From positions 62,001 through 126,000 of the forward strand of contig JAFDWM010000290.1 in NCBI GenBank assembly GCA_018268455.1: a stretch of DNA of 64,000 bases. Direction: 5' to 3'. Below, one piece after another: positions 33,979-41,923 of the stretch (position 1 is the first letter of the stretch; each line of letters begins with the position of its first letter). The position numbers were made by a program, and so were the translations under genes. This DNA comes from Actinomycetota bacterium. Its GTDB lineage: Bacteria > Actinomycetota > Actinomycetes > Actinomycetales > Microbacteriaceae. Under the pieces are notes generated by a model. The model was not told where the DNA came from. It was given only the letters and a program-made list of their open reading frames with translations, and ran no database searches.

Positions 33979-34427
33979 CGCGCCGACTCCCAGGTTGCGA
34001 GGGCGGATTCGAAGGGCTCGCACGCGGCGACAGCAGCGAGAACGTTCTGGATCGGATCCTCGAGCGAGTCCGGATCACGCGGAACGATCGGCGCGAACCA
34101 ATGCACGTGGACACGATCGCTCACGCGCGTCGCGGACTTCGGGCCCGACCCGACGTGGAACACCGCCGGCGTCTCGTGCACCCACAGTCCGAGCCGCGCT
34201 GCCTGCGACAAGCACGTGATGACGACGCCCCTACGGGCCGCGGCGACGAGCACCGGATCCGCCTCCGGGGACGCGAGCCAGCCTCGCCGCACCCGGATCA
34301 GAGCTCCGCTGCGCACCGCTGCGTCAAGTGCGCGCCGTCCGACGCCGTCGTCGGCGAGGCGTACCGTACGCGCGACACCGCCGCGATCGACGACGAGCTG
34401 GACAGGATCCGATCGAGAGGCTCTCAT
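33807..34427 (-). pseudogene. truncated AbiEi-type HTH / DUF559 endonuclease-like gene
   Basis: The first 150 residues look like the N-terminal half of proteins with an AbiEi-antitoxin-like HTH joined to a DUF559 (Vsr-like) nuclease: GGVARTVRLADDGVGRRALD, GALIRVRRGWLASPEADP, VVITCLSQAARLGLWVHE, and FESALATWESAR. Full-length members continue with a nuclease domain of about 130 residues. Here family-like sequence ends near 33980, at the stop of the opposite-strand membrane protein gene, and the frame then only mirrors that gene. I read this as a 3'-deleted remnant; a short functional protein is possible. Confidence 0.6.
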
Positions 34428-34570
34428 CGCTTCAGGATGCGAGACGCACGACTCCGCGGGGATCGCAAACGCGCAATCTGTGCATACCCGCTGCGGCGCG
34501 AGAGAAGTGCGGATCGAAACGGGCAGTCACCGCCGGCGACGCCGTATCCGGCACCCGGTCCGTGCATCAA

Positions 34571-34639
34571 CCTCGGAGATGTGCGTCAGACTCGGAGAGG
34601 TTTCGCGATTCCCTCCGAAGATGGCGTACATCTCCGAGC
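34571..34639. repeat. nested inverted repeat, about 70 bases
   Basis: Outer arms CTCGGAGATGT (34572-34582) and ACATCTCCGAG (34628-34638) are perfect 11-base inverted copies. Inside, CTCGGAG (34591-34597) faces CTCCGAA (34613-34619), and the arm sequence is repeated directly. The design matches the element at 42768-42840. It lies in the 335-base gap 34428-34762, which otherwise holds only the rpmE terminator and no gene. Confidence 0.6.
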
Positions 34640-34724
34640 GACGCACCCGGCCGCACGCGGGACGCGGCGACTCGGGATCCGGTGCGACTCGAGGCAAGTA
34701 TCGTGCGCATCGCCCCCGGAACGA

Positions 34725-34752
34725 CGAAGGCCCCGCCGGAGCGGGGCCTTCG
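34725..34752 (-). terminator. terminator of rpmE
   Basis: A perfect 12-base stem, CGAAGGCCCCGC with its complement, around a CGGA loop, 10 bases beyond the rpmE stop codon on the minus strand. Confidence 0.8.
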
Positions 34753-34762
34753 ATGCGGTGGC

Positions 34763-35020
34763 TTACTTGCTGGAGCCGCCGAAGTTCTTGAAGCGCTGGT
34801 TGAACTTCTCGACGCGACCGGCCGAGTCCATGATGCGCTGCTTGCCCGTGTAGAACGGGTGCGAGGCCGAGGAGATCTCGACGTCGATGACGGGGTACTC
34901 GACGCCGTCGAGCTCGATCGTCTTGTCGCTGGTGACCGTCGACCGAGTGAGGAACGTGTCGCCCGAACCGAGGTCGCGGAACACGACGGCCTGGTAGTCG
35001 GGGTGGATGTCAGTCTTCAT
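34763..35020 (-). CDS. rpmE: 50S ribosomal protein L31, type B
   Basis: An 85-residue L31 paralogue. The N terminus [20 protein letters not shown] and the end [22 protein letters not shown] are diagnostic. It lacks the CxxC zinc pairs of the standard form, so it is the Zn-independent (C-minus, type B) version, which in other bacteria replaces the zinc form under zinc limitation. Whether a zinc-type copy exists elsewhere is not visible. An AAGGAAT site precedes the ATG. I do not see a clear Zur box upstream. Confidence 0.97.
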   Translation of the reverse strand: MKTDIHPDYQAVVFRDLGSGDTFLTRSTVTSDKTIELDGVEYPVIDVEISSASHPFYTGKQRIMDSAGRVEKFNQRFKNFGGSSK

Positions 35021-35104
35021 GGGATTCCTTACGTGGTGCCCTGGATTCTGCCAGGGACGAGGGAAGTCTGCGGTGCGATTGCACCAAGGGTCGATCTTAG
35101 CAGA

Positions 35105-35887
35105 TCAGGCCGCACGCGCCGCGTAGCGGCCGTCGACGCGGTCGAGCGAGATCGGCATGCCGAACGCGTCGCTGAGCGCCGCGGCGGTGAGCGTCTGCTC
35201 GATCGGCCCCGCGGCGACGATGGCGCCTGCGCGCAGCAGCAGCACATGTGTGAAGCCGACCGGGATCTCCTCCACGTGGTGGGTCACCATCACCATCGCC
35301 GGGGTCGTGGGCGACTGCGCGTAGCCGCTGAGCAGTCCGAGCAGCTCTTCGCGCGCGCCGAGATCGAGGCTGGCGCTCGGCTCGTCCAGGAGCAGGAGCT
35401 CCGGATCCGTCATCACGGCGCGTGCGATCTGGACGCGCTTCTGCTCGCCGTCGCTGAGCGTGCCGAAGAAGCGCTCGGCGAGGTGATCGAGGTGCCACTG
35501 CTCGAGCACGCGCCGCGCGCGCCGCTCGTCGAGCGCTTCGTACTGCTCGTTCCAGCGACCGGTGACGGAGTACGCCGCCGTCATCACGGTGTTCAGCACG
35601 GTCTCATCGCCGGGGATGCGTCGCGCCATCGCCGACGACGCGAAGCCGATTCTCGGACGCAGCTCGAAGACGTCGGTGCGCCCGAGCGTCTCCTCGAGGA
35701 TCTCCACACGTCCCGACGTCGGATGCAGGAGGGTGTCGGCGAGCTGCAGCAGCGTGGTCTTGCCTGCGCCGTTCGGGCCCAGCACCACCCAGCGCTGATC
35801 GTCCTCGACGGTCCAGGTCAGATGATCGACGATGTTGCGGCCGTCGCGGCGCACCACGACGTCCGAGAATTCGAGGACGGCAGACAT
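35105..35887 (-). CDS. ABC transporter ATP-binding protein
   Basis: A 260-residue ATPase. Walker A is VLGPNGAGKTTLL, the signature is FFGTLSDGEQKR (LSDGE in place of LSGGQ), Walker B is LLLLDEPSASLD, and the H-loop is VMVTHHVEE. No membrane subunit gene lies beside it. Similar orphan ATPases are common in actinobacteria next to rpmE and are annotated only by domain. The start ATG 35887 has a TAGGCT box ending 6 bases upstream, so this gene likely has its own promoter. Confidence 0.9.
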   Translation of the reverse strand: MSAVLEFSDVVVRRDGRNIVDHLTWTVEDDQRWVVLGPNGAGKTTLLQLADTLLHPTSGRVEILEETLGRTDVFELRPRIGFASSAMARRIPGDETVLNTVMTAAYSVTGRWNEQYEALDERRARRVLEQWHLDHLAERFFGTLSDGEQKRVQIARAVMTDPELLLLDEPSASLDLGAREELLGLLSGYAQSPTTPAMVMVTHHVEEIPVGFTHVLLLRAGAIVAAGPIEQTLTAAALSDAFGMPISLDRVDGRYAARAA

Positions 35888-35893
35888 GCGTCC

Positions 35894-35899
35894 AGCCTA
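35894..35899 (-). promoter_or_regulatory. TANNNT box for leaderless ABC ATPase gene
   Basis: TAGGCT on the minus strand ends 6 bases before ATG 35887 and lies in the 16-base gap after glgA. Confidence 0.55.
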
Positions 35900-35903
35900 A
35901 CGG

Positions 35904-37088
35904 TCAGGCAGTCAGCTCCTCGTAGAGCGCCCTTGTCGTGTCGGCGATGGCGGCCCAACTGAAATCGTCGGCCGCGCGCCTGCGCCCGGCCTCTCCGTAC
36001 GCGCGCGCACGCACCGGGTCCGAGACCACCTCGGTCAGCACCGCGGCGAGATCCGCGACGTAGCGATCCGGGTCCACGGGTGTGCCGGTGCCGTCCTGCA
36101 CCTGCTCGATCGGCACCAGACGCCCGGTCACGCCGTCCTGGACCACCTCGGGTATTCCACCCGTCGCGGTGCCCACGACCGCGGCACCGCAGGCCATCGC
36201 CTCCAGGTTCACGATGCCCAACGGCTCGTACACGGATGGGCAGACGAACGTCGTGGCCGCCGTAAGGATGGCGGACAGCTCATGGCGAGGGAGGAACTCC
36301 TCGATCCAGACCACTCCGGTGCGCGTCGCGGTGAGATCGGCCACCAGAGCACGCACCTCGTCCATGATCTCCGGCGTGTCCGGCGCCCCCGCGCAGAGCA
36401 CGAGCTGCACCTCGGGGGGAAGCTTCTCGGCCGCCCGCAGGAAGTACGGCAGCCCCTTCTGCCTCGTGATGCGTCCGACGAAGACGACGGCCGGGCGCGA
36501 CGGGTCGATGCCGTGCTTCGCCAGCACGCCGGGATCCTCGACCGGATGCCACGCGTCGACGTCGATCCCGTTGTAGATCACGTGCACCTTCGCGGGGTCG
36601 ACCTGCGGATAGGCCCGCAGGATGTCATTGCGCATGCCCCCGCTCACCGCGATGATCGCCGCGGCGTTCTCGTACGCGAGCCGCTCGATGCCGCTGGAGA
36701 CGGCGTAACCGCCTCCGAGCTGCTCCGCCTTCCACGGGCGCAGCGGCTCCAGGCTGTGGGCTGTGAGCACATGCGGGATGCCGTGCAGCTGCGAGGCGAT
36801 GTGCCCGGCGAAGTTGGCGTACCAGGTGTGACTGTGCACGACATCGGCGCCGTCGACGTCGGGCACGATGACGAGATCCGTGCCGAGCGTCTGCAGTGCG
36901 GCGTTCGCGCCGGCGAGTTCCTCCGGCGTGCGGTAGGCCGACGTCCCCGGTTCATCCCGATCCGCGCCGAAAGCCCGCACCCGCACGTCGATGGCCGTCC
37001 GCAGCGCTTTCACGAGCTCGGCGACATGCACGCCCGCACCCCCGTAGATCTCCGGCGGGTACTCCTTGGTGACGATGTCGACGCGCAT
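35904..37088 (-). CDS. glgA: glycogen synthase / alpha-glucan glycosyltransferase (GlgA, actinobacterial type)
   Basis: A 394-residue GT-B glycosyltransferase. The N-terminal glycogen-synthase-like motif is VTKEYPPEIYGGAGVHVAEL, the middle has VVFVGRITRQKGLPYFLRAA, and the donor site ends with SVYEPLGIVNLEAMACGAAVVG. It resembles the single GlgA/GlgM type of actinobacteria (such as Rv1212c), which uses ADP-glucose and in mycobacteria can make maltose-1-phosphate. The divergent glgC supplies ADP-glucose. A TAGCGT box ends 7 bases before the ATG. Confidence 0.93.
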   Translation of the reverse strand: MRVDIVTKEYPPEIYGGAGVHVAELVKALRTAIDVRVRAFGADRDEPGTSAYRTPEELAGANAALQTLGTDLVIVPDVDGADVVHSHTWYANFAGHIASQLHGIPHVLTAHSLEPLRPWKAEQLGGGYAVSSGIERLAYENAAAIIAVSGGMRNDILRAYPQVDPAKVHVIYNGIDVDAWHPVEDPGVLAKHGIDPSRPAVVFVGRITRQKGLPYFLRAAEKLPPEVQLVLCAGAPDTPEIMDEVRALVADLTATRTGVVWIEEFLPRHELSAILTAATTFVCPSVYEPLGIVNLEAMACGAAVVGTATGGIPEVVQDGVTGRLVPIEQVQDGTGTPVDPDRYVADLAAVLTEVVSDPVRARAYGEAGRRRAADDFSWAAIADTTRALYEELTA

Positions 37089-37095
37089 GACCTGA

Positions 37096-37101
37096 ACGCT
37101 A
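37096..37101 (-). promoter_or_regulatory. glgA: TANNNT box for leaderless glgA
   Basis: TAGCGT on the minus strand ends 7 bases before ATG 37088. The whole glgA-glgC gap is only 46 bases, so the two promoters overlap back to back. Confidence 0.5.
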
Positions 37102-37122
37102 GTACATGCCTGGACGGGGCTC

Positions 37123-37128
37123 TATGGT
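37123..37128 (+). promoter_or_regulatory. glgC: TANNNT box for leaderless glgC
   Basis: TATGGT ends 6 bases before ATG 37135. The -35 side of this promoter would overlap the glgA start region. Confidence 0.5.
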
Positions 37129-37134
37129 GGACGC

Positions 37135-38379
37135 ATGTCGGCACCAAAGAAGGTCTTCGGGATCATCCTCGCGGGGGGCGAAGGCAAGCGCCTCATGCCT
37201 CTCACCGCAGATCGGGCGAAGCCCGCCGTTCCGTTCGGCGGGCAGTATCGATTGATCGATTTCGCCATCTCGAATCTCATCAACTCGGAACTCAGGCAGA
37301 TCGTGGTGCTGACGCAGTACAAGTCCCACAGCCTCGACCGTCACATCTCGCAGACGTGGCGGATGTCAGCGCTCCTGGACTCCTATGTGGCCTCGGTCCC
37401 GGCCCAGCAGCGGCTCGGCAAGCGCTGGTTCTCCGGCTCTGCCGACGCGATCCTGCAGAGCCTGAACCTGATCCTCGACGAGAAGCCGGACATCGTCGTC
37501 GTGATCGGCGCCGATCACGTGTACCGGATGGATTTCCAGCAGATGATCGACGCGCACATCGCGTCCGGGGCCAGGGCGACGGTCGCCGGGATCCGCCAGC
37601 CGCTGGCGCTGGCATCGCAGTTCGGCGTGATCGATGTCGCCGACGACGACTCCGGCCGCATCAACGCGTTCCTGGAGAAGCCGACCGATCCGACCGGTCT
37701 GCCCGACTCCCCGAACGAGGTGCTCGCCTCGATGGGCAACTACGTCTTCAACGCCGATGCACTGATCGAGGCCGTCGAGGCGGACGGCGAGCTCGCCGGA
37801 TCCAACCACGACATGGGCGGCGACATCGTCCCCTATTTCGTGAACCGCGGCGAGGCCGGTTTCTACGACATGAAGCAGAACGAGGTTCCTGGATCCTCCC
37901 CGCGCGACCGCTCGTACTGGCGGGACGTCGGCACGATCGAGTCGTTCTTCGACGCGCACATGGATCTCATCTCGACGCTGCCGATCTTCAACCTGTACAA
38001 CATGGAGTGGCCGATTCACTCGCAGTCGGTGAACTCGCCGCCGGCCAAGTTCGTGCGCGATTCGGTCGGGCGGATCGGCAACGCGATCGACTCGATCGTG
38101 TCGCTGGGATCCGTGCTCTCCGGGACGCATCTGGAGCGCAGCGTCGTCGGTCCGTGGACCCTCGCCGCCGGCGGGTCGACGATCACGGACTCGGTGCTCT
38201 TCGACAGCGTGCGCGTCGGCCAGGGAGCTCGCGTGCATCGCGCGATCCTCGACAAGAACGTCGTGCTGATGGATGGGGCCACGGTCGGCGTGGACCGGGA
38301 TCGCGACCTCGCACGGGGCTTCACGATCACCGAGACCGGGCTGACGGTCGTCGGCAAGGGTGTCGTGATCGAACGCTGA
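37135..38379 (+). CDS. glgC: glucose-1-phosphate adenylyltransferase (ADP-glucose pyrophosphorylase)
   Basis: A 414-residue enzyme making ADP-glucose from ATP and glucose-1-phosphate, the first step of glycogen synthesis. The nucleotide site is [24 protein letters not shown], and the substrate region includes [16 protein letters not shown] and [12 protein letters not shown]. The C-terminal third has the left-handed beta-helix repeats. Length and motifs are full. A bulged GC hairpin follows the stop (about 38385-38423) and may act as a weak terminator before serB. Confidence 0.97.
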   Translation: MSAPKKVFGIILAGGEGKRLMPLTADRAKPAVPFGGQYRLIDFAISNLINSELRQIVVLTQYKSHSLDRHISQTWRMSALLDSYVASVPAQQRLGKRWFSGSADAILQSLNLILDEKPDIVVVIGADHVYRMDFQQMIDAHIASGARATVAGIRQPLALASQFGVIDVADDDSGRINAFLEKPTDPTGLPDSPNEVLASMGNYVFNADALIEAVEADGELAGSNHDMGGDIVPYFVNRGEAGFYDMKQNEVPGSSPRDRSYWRDVGTIESFFDAHMDLISTLPIFNLYNMEWPIHSQSVNSPPAKFVRDSVGRIGNAIDSIVSLGSVLSGTHLERSVVGPWTLAAGGSTITDSVLFDSVRVGQGARVHRAILDKNVVLMDGATVGVDRDRDLARGFTITETGLTVVGKGVVIER

Positions 38380-38424
38380 TCACCGGGCGGTGTCACGGCG
38401 GCACGGAGCCCCGCCCCGGGCGGA

Positions 38425-38430
38425 TACGCT
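38425..38430 (+). promoter_or_regulatory. serB: TANNNT box for leaderless serB
   Basis: TACGCT ends 6 bases before GTG 38437. Confidence 0.5.
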
Positions 38431-38436
38431 CGTCGG

Positions 38437-39072
38437 GTGACCTCAGCGCGCTTCCTCGTCGTCCTCGACGCCGATTCCACACTCATCCGCAATGAGGTGA
38501 TCGAACTCCTCGCCGACGAGGCAGGACGCCGCGCCGAGGTGCAGGCGGCCACAGAGGCGGCGATGCGCGGCGAGGTCGATTTCGCGACGAGCCTGCGCTC
38601 GCGGGTGTCGGCGCTCGCCGGGGTCCCGGTCTCCGCGTTCGGCCGCGTTCTCGCGCGCATCGAGCCGACGCCGGGCGTGCACACTCTGATCGACGCGGTG
38701 CACGAGCGCGGAGGTGTCGTGGGCGTCGTATCCGGAGGGTTCCACGAGATCCTCGACACCGTCGCGCCCTCTCTCGGCGTCGACCGCTGGCGGGCGAACC
38801 GGCTGGAGCTCGCGGACGGCGCACTCACCGGCCTGGTCGACGGGGAGATCATCGATGCCGAGGCCAAGGCCGCGTCGCTGCGAGAGTGGGCCGCGGAACT
38901 CGATGTGCCCGCGCACGCGACGATCGCGATCGGCGACGGCGCGAACGATCTGCGCATGATGGCGGCGGCGGGACTGGGACTCGCCTTCAATGCCAAACCG
39001 GCTGTGCGCGCGGCCGCGTCGCTCGTCATCGGACCGGTCGACCTCGCCGCTGTCGTGCCGCTCCTGCCCTGA
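38437..39072 (+). CDS. serB: phosphoserine phosphatase
   Basis: A 211-residue HAD phosphatase, last step of serine synthesis. Motif I is VVLDADSTLIRNEVIELLAD, motif II is GVVSGGFHEI, and motif IV is IAIGDGANDLRMMAAAG. It is the short SerB form without the N-terminal ACT-like domains found in mycobacterial SerB2, so no serine feedback domain is visible. Start GTG 38437 follows a TACGCT box by 6 bases. A related HAD phosphatase function cannot be excluded. Confidence 0.9.
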   Translation: MTSARFLVVLDADSTLIRNEVIELLADEAGRRAEVQAATEAAMRGEVDFATSLRSRVSALAGVPVSAFGRVLARIEPTPGVHTLIDAVHERGGVVGVVSGGFHEILDTVAPSLGVDRWRANRLELADGALTGLVDGEIIDAEAKAASLREWAAELDVPAHATIAIGDGANDLRMMAAAGLGLAFNAKPAVRAAASLVIGPVDLAAVVPLLP

Positions 39073-39123
39073 TGCGGCGCGCCGGCCTCTGCGACGCGCC
39101 GGCCGGATGTCCGAGGCCCGCTG

Positions 39124-39129
39124 TAGCGT
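39124..39129 (+). promoter_or_regulatory. TANNNT box for leaderless hydrolase gene
   Basis: TAGCGT ends 7 bases before ATG 39137; no ribosome site stands between. Confidence 0.5.
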
Positions 39130-39136
39130 GCCGTGC

Positions 39137-39829
39137 ATGGATGTCATCCTCGTTCCCGGCCTCTGGCTCGACGCCGGCTCCTGGGCACCGGTACTCGAAC
39201 CGTTGCGTGCCGCGGGGCATGCGCCTCGCGCCCTCACCATGCCCGGCGTCGGCGCCGCCGAGACCAGCTCCGCCGGCATCCGGCTCGACGACTGGATCGC
39301 GGCCACCGTCGCCGCGATCGACGACACGCAGGGCGAGCTGGTGCTGGTCGGCCACTCCGGCGGCGGCAATGTCGTCTGGGGTGCTGTGGACGCTCGGCCC
39401 GACCGCATCCGCCGCGCGGTGTTCGTCGACACCGTGCCGCCCCCGGCCGGCTTCGGCATCAGCGAGTTCCCCGTCGTCGACGGGGTGATCCCCTTCCCCG
39501 GCTGGGACTTCTTCGACGACGAAGATGTCTCAGACCTCGACGCCCCCACGCGGGAGAGCGCGTCGCGATCCGCGCGGAGCGTGCCCGCGCGGGTGCCGAC
39601 GGATCCGATCGCCCTTTCCGATCTGCGCCGCCACGACGTACCGGTGACACTGCTCATGGGGTCGCTCACGCAGGAACAGCTCGAGGACCGCCTGGCGCAG
39701 TGGCCTGCGTTCTACGACGAATACCGCGCCATCCGCGACACCGAGGTGGTGCGGATCGGATCCGGCCACTGGCCGCAGTACTCCGCGCCGGATCGGCTGG
39801 CCGAGCTGCTCGTCGCGGCCGTGCGCTGA
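39137..39829 (+). CDS. alpha/beta hydrolase
   Basis: A 230-residue hydrolase. The N terminus ILVPGLWLDAGSW gives the oxyanion strand, the nucleophile elbow is VLVGHSGGGNVVWG (Ser), and a late His is in GSGHWPQYSAPDRLAE. It resembles the small salicylate-esterase/EstA-like branch often called alpha/beta hydrolase with no set substrate. The start is fixed by the box at 39124-39129; the frame is open upstream but reads through serB. Confidence 0.88.
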   Translation: MDVILVPGLWLDAGSWAPVLEPLRAAGHAPRALTMPGVGAAETSSAGIRLDDWIAATVAAIDDTQGELVLVGHSGGGNVVWGAVDARPDRIRRAVFVDTVPPPAGFGISEFPVVDGVIPFPGWDFFDDEDVSDLDAPTRESASRSARSVPARVPTDPIALSDLRRHDVPVTLLMGSLTQEQLEDRLAQWPAFYDEYRAIRDTEVVRIGSGHWPQYSAPDRLAELLVAAVR

Positions 39830-39885
39830 CGCGGGCTCCACAGAGCGCTCCGAATGCCGGACCGGTCTGCGCGAACCTACGGGAG

Positions 39886-40596
39886 TCAGTGCCCCATGCC
39901 GAGGCCGCCGTCGACGGGGATCACCGCGCCGGAGATGTACGCCGCGTCGTCGGAGGCGAGCCACGTCACGACACCGGCGACCTCGTCGGCCGACGCGAAG
40001 CGTCCGGCCGGGATGCTGGCCTTGTACTGCTTCTGCGTGTCCTCGGGGAGTTCCGCCGTCATGTCCGTCTCGATGAAACCCGGGGCGACCACGTTCGCCG
40101 TGATCCCGCGGGCGCCCAGCTCGCGGGTGAGCGAGCGGGCGAAGCCCACGAGCGCGCTCTTGGACGCCGCATAGTTGATCTGACCGGCGGATCCGTACAG
40201 GCCGACGACGCTCGAGATGAGGATCACCCGACCGAAGCGGGCCTTGAGCATGCCCTTCGAGGCGCGCTTGACGACACGGAAGGATCCGCCCAGGTTCGTC
40301 GACACGACGCTGTCGAAGTCGTCCTCACTCATGCGCAGCAGCAGCGTGTCCTTCGTGATGCCGGCGTTGGCGACGACGATCTCGACGGGGCCGAGCTTCT
40401 GCTCGACCTCGCTGAAAGCCGCGTCCACTGCCGCGGCATCGGTGACATCCGCACGCACCGTAAGCGTCCCCTCCGGCCCGTCGCCGCTGCGCGCGGTGAC
40501 GGCGACGCGGTATCCGTCCCGCACGAAGCGCTCCGCGATCGCGCGGCCGATGCCGCGATTTCCGCCGGTGACGAGGACGACGCGATCAGTGCTCAT
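39886..40596 (-). CDS. fabG: 3-oxoacyl-ACP reductase (FabG/MabA-like)
   Basis: A 236-residue short-chain dehydrogenase. NADPH site: LVTGGNRGIGRAIAERF; NAG motif: VVANAGITKD; active site Ser-Tyr-Lys: ILISSVVGLYGSAGQINYAASK. The C-terminal VDGGLGMGH is the MabA/FabG1 ending of actinobacteria, where the enzyme reduces 3-oxoacyl-ACP in fatty acid elongation. A GGGAG site lies 7 bases before the ATG. In mycobacteria fabG1 pairs with inhA; no inhA-like gene is next to it here. Confidence 0.93.
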   Translation of the reverse strand: MSTDRVVLVTGGNRGIGRAIAERFVRDGYRVAVTARSGDGPEGTLTVRADVTDAAAVDAAFSEVEQKLGPVEIVVANAGITKDTLLLRMSEDDFDSVVSTNLGGSFRVVKRASKGMLKARFGRVILISSVVGLYGSAGQINYAASKSALVGFARSLTRELGARGITANVVAPGFIETDMTAELPEDTQKQYKASIPAGRFASADEVAGVVTWLASDDAAYISGAVIPVDGGLGMGH

Positions 40597-40716
40597 GCAG
40601 GGCTCCCAGGAGAATCGAGGTGTACGGCACGCAAGCCTACCGAGCGCGTCCGGATGCGTGAATTGACACGGCGAGCCGCGGCGCGCGAACCTGTGTGATG
40701 AACCAGGAGGAGCGCC

Positions 40717-41313
40717 ATGAGCAACGATGACACCGGTGGCCTGAACCAGGGGCAGCGCCCGCCCGTCTACCCTGGCGCGATGCCCCCGCAGGCGGTGCCA
40801 CCACGTCCGGCGGCGCCACAGCCCACTGCCTACCCGGGAGCGGCGACGCAGCCGCCGTCGCCCTACGGCCAGCCGCCCGTGTCCGTGCCGCCGTCGTACG
40901 CTCCGCCGGCCGCTGTGGCCCCGCAGCCCGCCTACGGCCAGCCGCAGCCTCCGCTCGCGCCGGGATACCCCGGTGCCGCGCCGACGCAGCCGGGTTATGC
41001 CGCGCCGGCGTACGCCCCGCCGTACGGACAGCCGTATGCGGCCCCGCTCAGATCGAACGGGCTCGCGATCGCCGCACTCATCTGCGGCATCGTCGGCCTG
41101 GTGGTGGTGCCCTTCCTCCCCTCCATCGCGGCCGTGATCACCGGCCACATGGGGCTGAGCCAGACCAAGCACGACCCTGCACTCGGCGGCAGAGGCTTCG
41201 CCATCACCGGTCTGGTGCTCGGGTACATCGGCGTCGGGTTCTGGCTGCTCATCGGCGGGCTCATGCTGCTCGGCTTCCTCGCGGCCGCATCGAGCAGCTA
41301 CAGCGGCTACTGA
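40717..41313 (+). CDS. proline-rich DUF4190 membrane protein
   Basis: A 198-residue protein. Residues 1-108 are low-complexity Pro/Ala/Gln/Tyr sequence with repeated AYGQP and YPG units. Residues about 112-190 form the DUF4190 part with two hydrophobic helices: LAIAALICGIVGLVVVPFLP, then GHMGLSQTKHDP, then LVLGYIGVGFWLLIGGLMLL. Function of the domain is unknown; such proteins are frequent in actinobacteria. A GGAGGAG site precedes the ATG. The low-complexity half may be exposed at the membrane surface. Confidence 0.85.
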   Translation: MSNDDTGGLNQGQRPPVYPGAMPPQAVPPRPAAPQPTAYPGAATQPPSPYGQPPVSVPPSYAPPAAVAPQPAYGQPQPPLAPGYPGAAPTQPGYAAPAYAPPYGQPYAAPLRSNGLAIAALICGIVGLVVVPFLPSIAAVITGHMGLSQTKHDPALGGRGFAITGLVLGYIGVGFWLLIGGLMLLGFLAAASSSYSGY

Positions 41314-41351
41314 GCGCTGTGCCGCTCACGGCGGCGTAGGCTGGAGCCATC

Positions 41352-41708
41352 GTGAGAAGGAATCCAGACGCCTCCGTGACCTCGCTCCCGCGCGCACCGC
41401 GCGACGAGGCCGCCGAACGCGTGCGCCATTACGCGATCACCATGGGGATCCGCACGATCTGCTTCATCCTCATCTTCGTCGTGCAGCCGATGGGCTGGTG
41501 GACCTGGGCGTTCGCGATCGGCGCCGCCGTGCTGCCCTACATCGCCGTGGTCTTCGCGAACGCCGGCGATGATTCCGTCGAGACCACCGTCGAGTCACCC
41601 CTGATCGGGCTCGAGGCAGCCCCGCGTGACGCTGCGTCCGCCTCCCCGCACTCCGATGTCATCACCGTCGCAGAGTCGGCGGCGCGACCGTCCGAGCAGC
41701 GCCCGTGA
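41352..41708 (+). CDS. DUF3099 membrane protein
   Basis: A 118-residue protein with two hydrophobic helices (about 31-50 and 52-70) after the motif VRHYAITMGIRTICFILIF. DUF3099 is an actinobacterial family of unknown role. The C-terminal half is soluble and variable. Its stop codon overlaps the next start (GTGA), and it belongs to a run of overlapping genes reaching SURF1. A TAGGCT sequence at 41337-41342 ends 9 bases before GTG, slightly further than the leaderless pattern. Confidence 0.82.
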   Translation: MRRNPDASVTSLPRAPRDEAAERVRHYAITMGIRTICFILIFVVQPMGWWTWAFAIGAAVLPYIAVVFANAGDDSVETTVESPLIGLEAAPRDAASASPHSDVITVAESAARPSEQRP

Positions 41709-41923
41709 ACCACCCGGATGCCGAACTGAAGTGCTCGCGTGCGGGGTGCCGCAATGCCGCGACGCATCGCATCGTGTGGCGCAACCCGCGCATCCACGGA
41801 CCTGAGCGCGAGAAGGTGTGGCTGGCGTGCCCCGAGCACCTGCGCTTCCTGTACGACTATCTGCACGCCCGCGAATTCCCGGTACGCATCGATACCGCGG
41901 TCGGAAGGGGGGAACTCGGATGA
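41705..41923 (+). CDS. small conserved actinobacterial protein with Cys pairs
   Basis: A 72-residue soluble protein with C10 and C15 (LKCSRAGCRNAA) and a later Cys in WLACPEHLRFLYDYLHAR. The spacing suggests metal binding, but no second full pair is present. Homologues are sometimes labelled acetone carboxylase in databases, a name without support in this sequence. It is placed between DUF3099 and SURF1 genes with 4-base overlaps on both sides (GTGA, ATGA), which suggests a shared job in membrane or oxidase biogenesis. Confidence 0.75.
   Translation: MNHPDAELKCSRAGCRNAATHRIVWRNPRIHGPEREKVWLACPEHLRFLYDYLHAREFPVRIDTAVGRGELG

Noticed and set aside
34428..34762. A protein gene in the gap between the remnant and rpmE
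   Set aside because: Open frames here are short or run on from neighbours, with no ribosome site or domain; only the palindrome and the terminator are supported.
41705..41923. Acetone carboxylase as the name of the 72-residue protein
   Set aside because: This label is common for homologues, but the protein is far too small and has none of the carboxylase domains.
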